64,000 bases of DNA, from positions 24,482 through 88,481 of the forward strand of contig NZ_CAKVKB010000002.1 in NCBI RefSeq assembly GCF_934754915.1. The letters are read 5' to 3'. Under the pieces are notes generated by a model, which saw only the letters and a list, made by a program, of their open reading frames with translations, did not search any database and was not told the origin of the DNA. Shown piece after piece: positions 61,167 through 64,000 of the stretch. Source of the DNA: an uncultured Clostridium sp. (GTDB lineage Bacteria; Bacillota; Clostridia; Clostridiales; Clostridiaceae). Position 1 is the stretch's first letter; the number at the start of each line of letters is the position of its first letter. A program made the translations under genes and the position numbers.

Positions 61167-61583
61167 TTATACTATCCACAATATCACTGAAAATATTACA
61201 AACACTATTCCTACAGAAATAATTTTGCATAATATAGAAAAAATCGCATTACCATTTGCTATTTCCAAATAATCAGGCTCATTTTCAGTATATACCAAGT
61301 CAATTTTATCTCCTATATTATACGCCTTATCTATATCTGAAGTATTATATGTTATTATTTTCATTTCTCCATTACTAGTAAAAAATTTTATTTTAGGCTT
61401 ATATACACTTATATACGCAATCCGCTTGTTCTGATCTATATATGCTGAAGTATCTTTTTCAAATCCTATAACTTCCCCTTTAACTTTTATTCCATATTTA
61501 AGCATTTTTATTTTATCTATAAACACTAAAATTCCTATAATTATAAATGTTATCCCAACAGACATTAATAAAATACTAACCAT
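61167..61583 (-). CDS. DUF3592 membrane protein
   Basis: 138 residues: membrane helix at ~5-23, a beta-rich soluble part (KVKGEVIGFEKDTSAY ... KPKIKFFTSNGE, GDKIDLVYTENEPDYLEI) and a second helix near the C-terminus (ILCKIISVGIVFVIFSVILWIV). This two-helix arrangement with a GxVxGFE strand is the DUF3592 pattern. Function unknown. Confidence 0.75.
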   Translation of the reverse strand: MVSILLMSVGITFIIIGILVFIDKIKMLKYGIKVKGEVIGFEKDTSAYIDQNKRIAYISVYKPKIKFFTSNGEMKIITYNTSDIDKAYNIGDKIDLVYTENEPDYLEIANGNAIFSILCKIISVGIVFVIFSVILWIV

Positions 61584-61707
61584 AAATATTTCCTCCTACA
61601 ATTATGTATATGAAATATTCATGATTATTGTTAAAATATTTGTTTAAATGCAAACATTTTAACCACCTTTAATATACAAAACAACATATTATTAAAAGTA
61701 AACTCAT

Positions 61708-62631
61708 TTAATTGCTTTCTATAAACTCCGTATATTCTTTAAGTTTACGTATAGGATCAATCTCTTCATCCTTTTTCATATATTCTAAAAAAAACTCATC
61801 TAATTCTATGCTTTTTTTTACATCATAAAACGCTTTCACATATTCATTTAAATTAATATAAAAGCATGCTCTATTATAATATAAAAAGCCTTCATCTTCA
61901 TTATTTATAATTCCTTCACTAATAATTTCAACAGCTTTTTCAAAATTGCTGTTTTCTCTATATATCACTGCTAAATTTAAATAACTATATGGATAATGTG
62001 GATTATTTTTTATTGCTTTTCTATAGCACTCTTTACTTTCACCTATTTTACCAAGCTTTTTTAAAATTACACCTTTATTAAACAAAACCTTATAATGATT
62101 TTCATCAATTTCCAAAGCTTGATTTATATAATTTAATGCTTCTTCGTTTCTATTTTCTTCCTCATATATGCATGCTAAATTGGCATATGACCATATTTCA
62201 TAGGGGTTGGCCTCTATTGCTCTTTTATAGTTTTTTATAGCATTTTCTTTATCTCCCCATGTATCATAAATATCAGCAAGAAAAAAATATGCCTTATCAT
62301 AATTAGGATTCTTTTCTATAGCCTTTTCATAATATTCTTTTGCTTTTCCCAATTCATCATTATCATCATATATTATTGCAAGACCATAATAAGCTCTTGC
62401 TTCATCTTTATCTAAATTTATTACTTCAAAATACTTTTCTTCCGCTTCATTTTTCATTCCTATTTCATCATATATCAAAGCCATATCTATAAGCAGCTCT
62501 ATATCTTTTTTGCCAATTCCTAGATTATATGCCTTCTTATAAAAAGACATTGCTTTTAATAGATTGTTTTCTGTTCTCAAATTCCTTGCTATGTTTAAAT
62601 AATTATTATATAAATAATTTTTGTTCTGCAT
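61708..62631 (-). CDS. Tetratricopeptide repeat protein
   Basis: About 307 residues from the ATG before QNKNYLYNNYL, which has AAGGATG upstream; a longer TTG frame exists. Soluble, made of roughly eight consecutive 34-residue TPR units, e.g. ARAYYGLAIIYDDNDELGKAKEYYEKAIEKNP and PYSYLNLAVIYRENSNFEKAVEIISEG. No enzymatic domain. Partner unknown; it is downstream of the histidine kinase on the same strand but separated by a terminator. Confidence 0.85.
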   Translation of the reverse strand: MQNKNYLYNNYLNIARNLRTENNLLKAMSFYKKAYNLGIGKKDIELLIDMALIYDEIGMKNEAEEKYFEVINLDKDEARAYYGLAIIYDDNDELGKAKEYYEKAIEKNPNYDKAYFFLADIYDTWGDKENAIKNYKRAIEANPYEIWSYANLACIYEEENRNEEALNYINQALEIDENHYKVLFNKGVILKKLGKIGESKECYRKAIKNNPHYPYSYLNLAVIYRENSNFEKAVEIISEGIINNEDEGFLYYNRACFYINLNEYVKAFYDVKKSIELDEFFLEYMKKDEEIDPIRKLKEYTEFIESN

Positions 62632-62761
62632 TTTAACGTCATCCTTATCAATTATTAATAACAACCAATATATTATAACATTAAAAAACTACAGTAATCG
62701 AATAATTTTGCAAAAATTCTACTTAAATATAATAATGCTCCATTAGTATACATCCAAAAAC

Positions 62762-62786
62762 AAAGTGGATTCAACACACCCACTTT
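62762..62786 (-). terminator. Terminator after the histidine kinase
   Basis: AAAGTGG and CCACTTT pair around 11 bases, about 70 bases beyond the kinase stop; the minus strand continues GTTTTT. Confidence 0.65.
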
Positions 62787-62857
62787 ATAAATAACACTTT
62801 GACATAGTTATCTCTAAATATCATATAATATAAAATACCATACAAAATCATCGATTC

Positions 62858-64000
62858 CTATAAAGTATAAATATCTGAAAATTCCATTTCTATCTTCTCT
62901 TCATCAGTCTCAAAAATCATATTCTTAGAACATACCCCTTCGTCATATATCTCTTCCATAGGAAGTTTTATTGTAACTTCTGTTCCACAGCCTTCACTAC
63001 TTTCTAGCTCTATCTGTCCATTATGAAGTTCAACAAATAACTTAACAAGATACAAACCAATGCCAGCTCCCTCACTTTCTCTTGAAAGAGATTTATCTCC
63101 TTGTCCAAAACATTCAAAAATAATCTTTAATTTGCTTTTTTTGATACCTTTTCCATTATCTCTTACCTTTAAAATAATATATTTATCTTCTGAAAATATA
63201 CTTACAAATATTGATATTTTCTCATATCCATATTTTATTGAATTTGATATTAAATTAAGCACAACTCTTTTTATAAGTTCTATGTCAAAAGCCATGGTCT
63301 TTTCTTCTAGCTCAGTATCAAATGTGATATCTATATTCTTTTTTTCTTTAACATATTCGGCCACTTTTTGAACCAAATTTTCAACAACTCCTATAAAATC
63401 TCCATTACTTCTATTTAATTTCATTTCCCCTGATTCAATTCTTGTTGCATCAACATAATTGTTAATTAATCGTGTCATCCTCAAACAGTTTTGTTTCATA
63501 TTTTTCAGATATACTGCATTTTTCTTTATATAGTTGATTTCACAATTTGATGCAATAGCCTGAACTGCTGAATATATAACATTTAGAGGAGTTTTTAATT
63601 CATGAGACATATTAACAAAAAATGTTGTTATAAGCATATTAAATTCTTTTGCCTCTTTAATTTCCTTTATATTATTTTTTATATCTATTTGAAGACTTTC
63701 TATTTTCTTTTCATCAGTCATATCAGTTAATACCGATAATACTGCCCCTTCTTCTTTGTAAAGAAAAAATGATGATGTATTACTTACAGGTATAATTTTC
63801 CCAGATGAATCTATAAACTCTTCTTCATCTACTACTTTTCTTCCTTTCTGATTTTCTATTTCAATATACTTTTCTTTTATCTCTTCAATTTCTTTAGGAT
63901 TATGAAAATCATAAATTACTTTTTCATTAAGATCATCTATATAATCATATGCTAATAAATTTGCTGCGCTTCTATTAGCATATAGTATTTTTCCATTTTT
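62858..64000 (-). CDS. PAS-containing sensor histidine kinase, 5' end outside window
   Basis: The frame is open to the right edge, so the gene is partial at its N-terminus: at least 380 codons are present, including about 93 codons upstream of the first internal ATG. The visible start (ILYANRSAANLLAYDYIDDL ... GKIIPVSNTSSFF) is a PAS domain, followed by a coiled linker. Then come HisKA (FVNMSHELKTPLNVIYSAV), the HATPase N box NLISNSIKYGYEKI, DNGKGI and GAGIGLYLVKLFVELHNGQI. A short C-terminal extension (~30 residues) follows. No response regulator is adjacent on the left; one may lie to the right. Confidence 0.88.
   Translation of the reverse strand, partial: KNGKILYANRSAANLLAYDYIDDLNEKVIYDFHNPKEIEEIKEKYIEIENQKGRKVVDEEEFIDSSGKIIPVSNTSSFFLYKEEGAVLSVLTDMTDEKKIESLQIDIKNNIKEIKEAKEFNMLITTFFVNMSHELKTPLNVIYSAVQAIASNCEINYIKKNAVYLKNMKQNCLRMTRLINNYVDATRIESGEMKLNRSNGDFIGVVENLVQKVAEYVKEKKNIDITFDTELEEKTMAFDIELIKRVVLNLISNSIKYGYEKISIFVSIFSEDKYIILKVRDNGKGIKKSKLKIIFECFGQGDKSLSRESEGAGIGLYLVKLFVELHNGQIELESSEGCGTEVTIKLPMEEIYDEGVCSKNMIFETDEEKIEMEFSDIYTL

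Overview
The window is a low-G+C, almost uniformly minus-strand stretch of a spore-forming Firmicute chromosome. It is best explained as Clostridium sensu stricto. Supporting features are spoIIGA-sigE-sigG and an uninterrupted sigK, a FabK/FabT-type fatty-acid operon, a T-box alaS, a c-di-GMP-I riboswitch, a ferredoxin/[FeFe]-hydrogenase-like sensor, and frequent TTG/GTG starts behind strong GGAGG-type ribosome binding sites. I see no phage, insertion sequence, CRISPR array, rRNA or tRNA gene. The gene order looks like core chromosome rather than an island. About 60 protein genes are supported; only one intact gene (a lipoprotein near 60.5 kb) and one broken cupin gene lie on the plus strand.

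Region by region (as transcribed, right to left within each block): 0.0-0.8 kb, N-terminal part of the GTPase Der, cut by the left edge. 1.2-4.5 kb, polyphosphate metabolism (ppx, ppk). 4.6-8.9 kb, the phosphate uptake operon pstS-pstC-pstA-pstB-phoU behind a helically phased array of Pho-box-like repeats. 9.2-10.9 kb, a membrane-anchored TPR protein split by a frameshift at a dnaX-like slippery run and preceded by a c-di-GMP-I riboswitch. 11.4-14.5 kb, pgeF-phoP-phoR. 14.8-15.5 kb, nrdR and a ylmC/ymxH-type PRC-barrel gene. 15.7-18.1 kb, spoIIGA-sigE-sigG. 18.5-21.0 kb, ftsA-ftsZ. 21.2-24.8 kb, pilT, sigK and a class B penicillin-binding protein. 25.0-27.9 kb, mltG, trmR and a U32 (TrhP-type) protein. 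28.0-33.6 kb, typA, rnjA, fur, a DUF1292 gene, ruvX and ireB. 33.7-36.7 kb, alaS with its T-box leader and promoter. 36.8-39.6 kb, a PRC-barrel protein, an AI-2E-family permease, the cupin pseudogene and an AraC-type regulator. 39.8-43.0 kb, an iscR-like regulator, iscS, iscU and mnmA. 43.2-46.7 kb, rarA and a soluble [FeFe]-hydrogenase-like/chemotaxis-signalling fusion. 46.8-49.5 kb, a three-gene ABC importer. 49.8-50.2 kb, a hutP-family gene. 50.4-60.3 kb, a complete type II fatty-acid operon led by fabT. 60.4-64.0 kb, the lipoprotein, a DUF3592 membrane protein, a TPR protein and the 3' part of a PAS-histidine kinase gene.

How it fits together: phosphate sensing (phoPR), uptake (pst) and storage (ppk/ppx) sit within 14 kb, and the Pho-box array ties the first two together. 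The sporulation sigma genes sit beside the division genes. Two tRNA wobble-uridine systems (trmR/TrhP and mnmA with iscS) are present. Fatty-acid synthesis appears to be controlled from one promoter with an overlapping FabT operator.

The strongest items for follow-up are: (1) the c-di-GMP-riboswitch-controlled TPR gene whose two frames join exactly at A-AAA-AAG; (2) the hydrogenase-like/MCP fusion; (3) unusual translation-initiation architectures at ireB (hairpin between Shine-Dalgarno and ATG), the PBP gene and the plus-strand lipoprotein gene (possible ATT starts); (4) the phased Pho-box array; (5) a structured ftsZ-spoIIGA intergenic region with a DnaA-box match. None of these was checked by database search; all assignments come from reading the sequence and from knowledge of the families.
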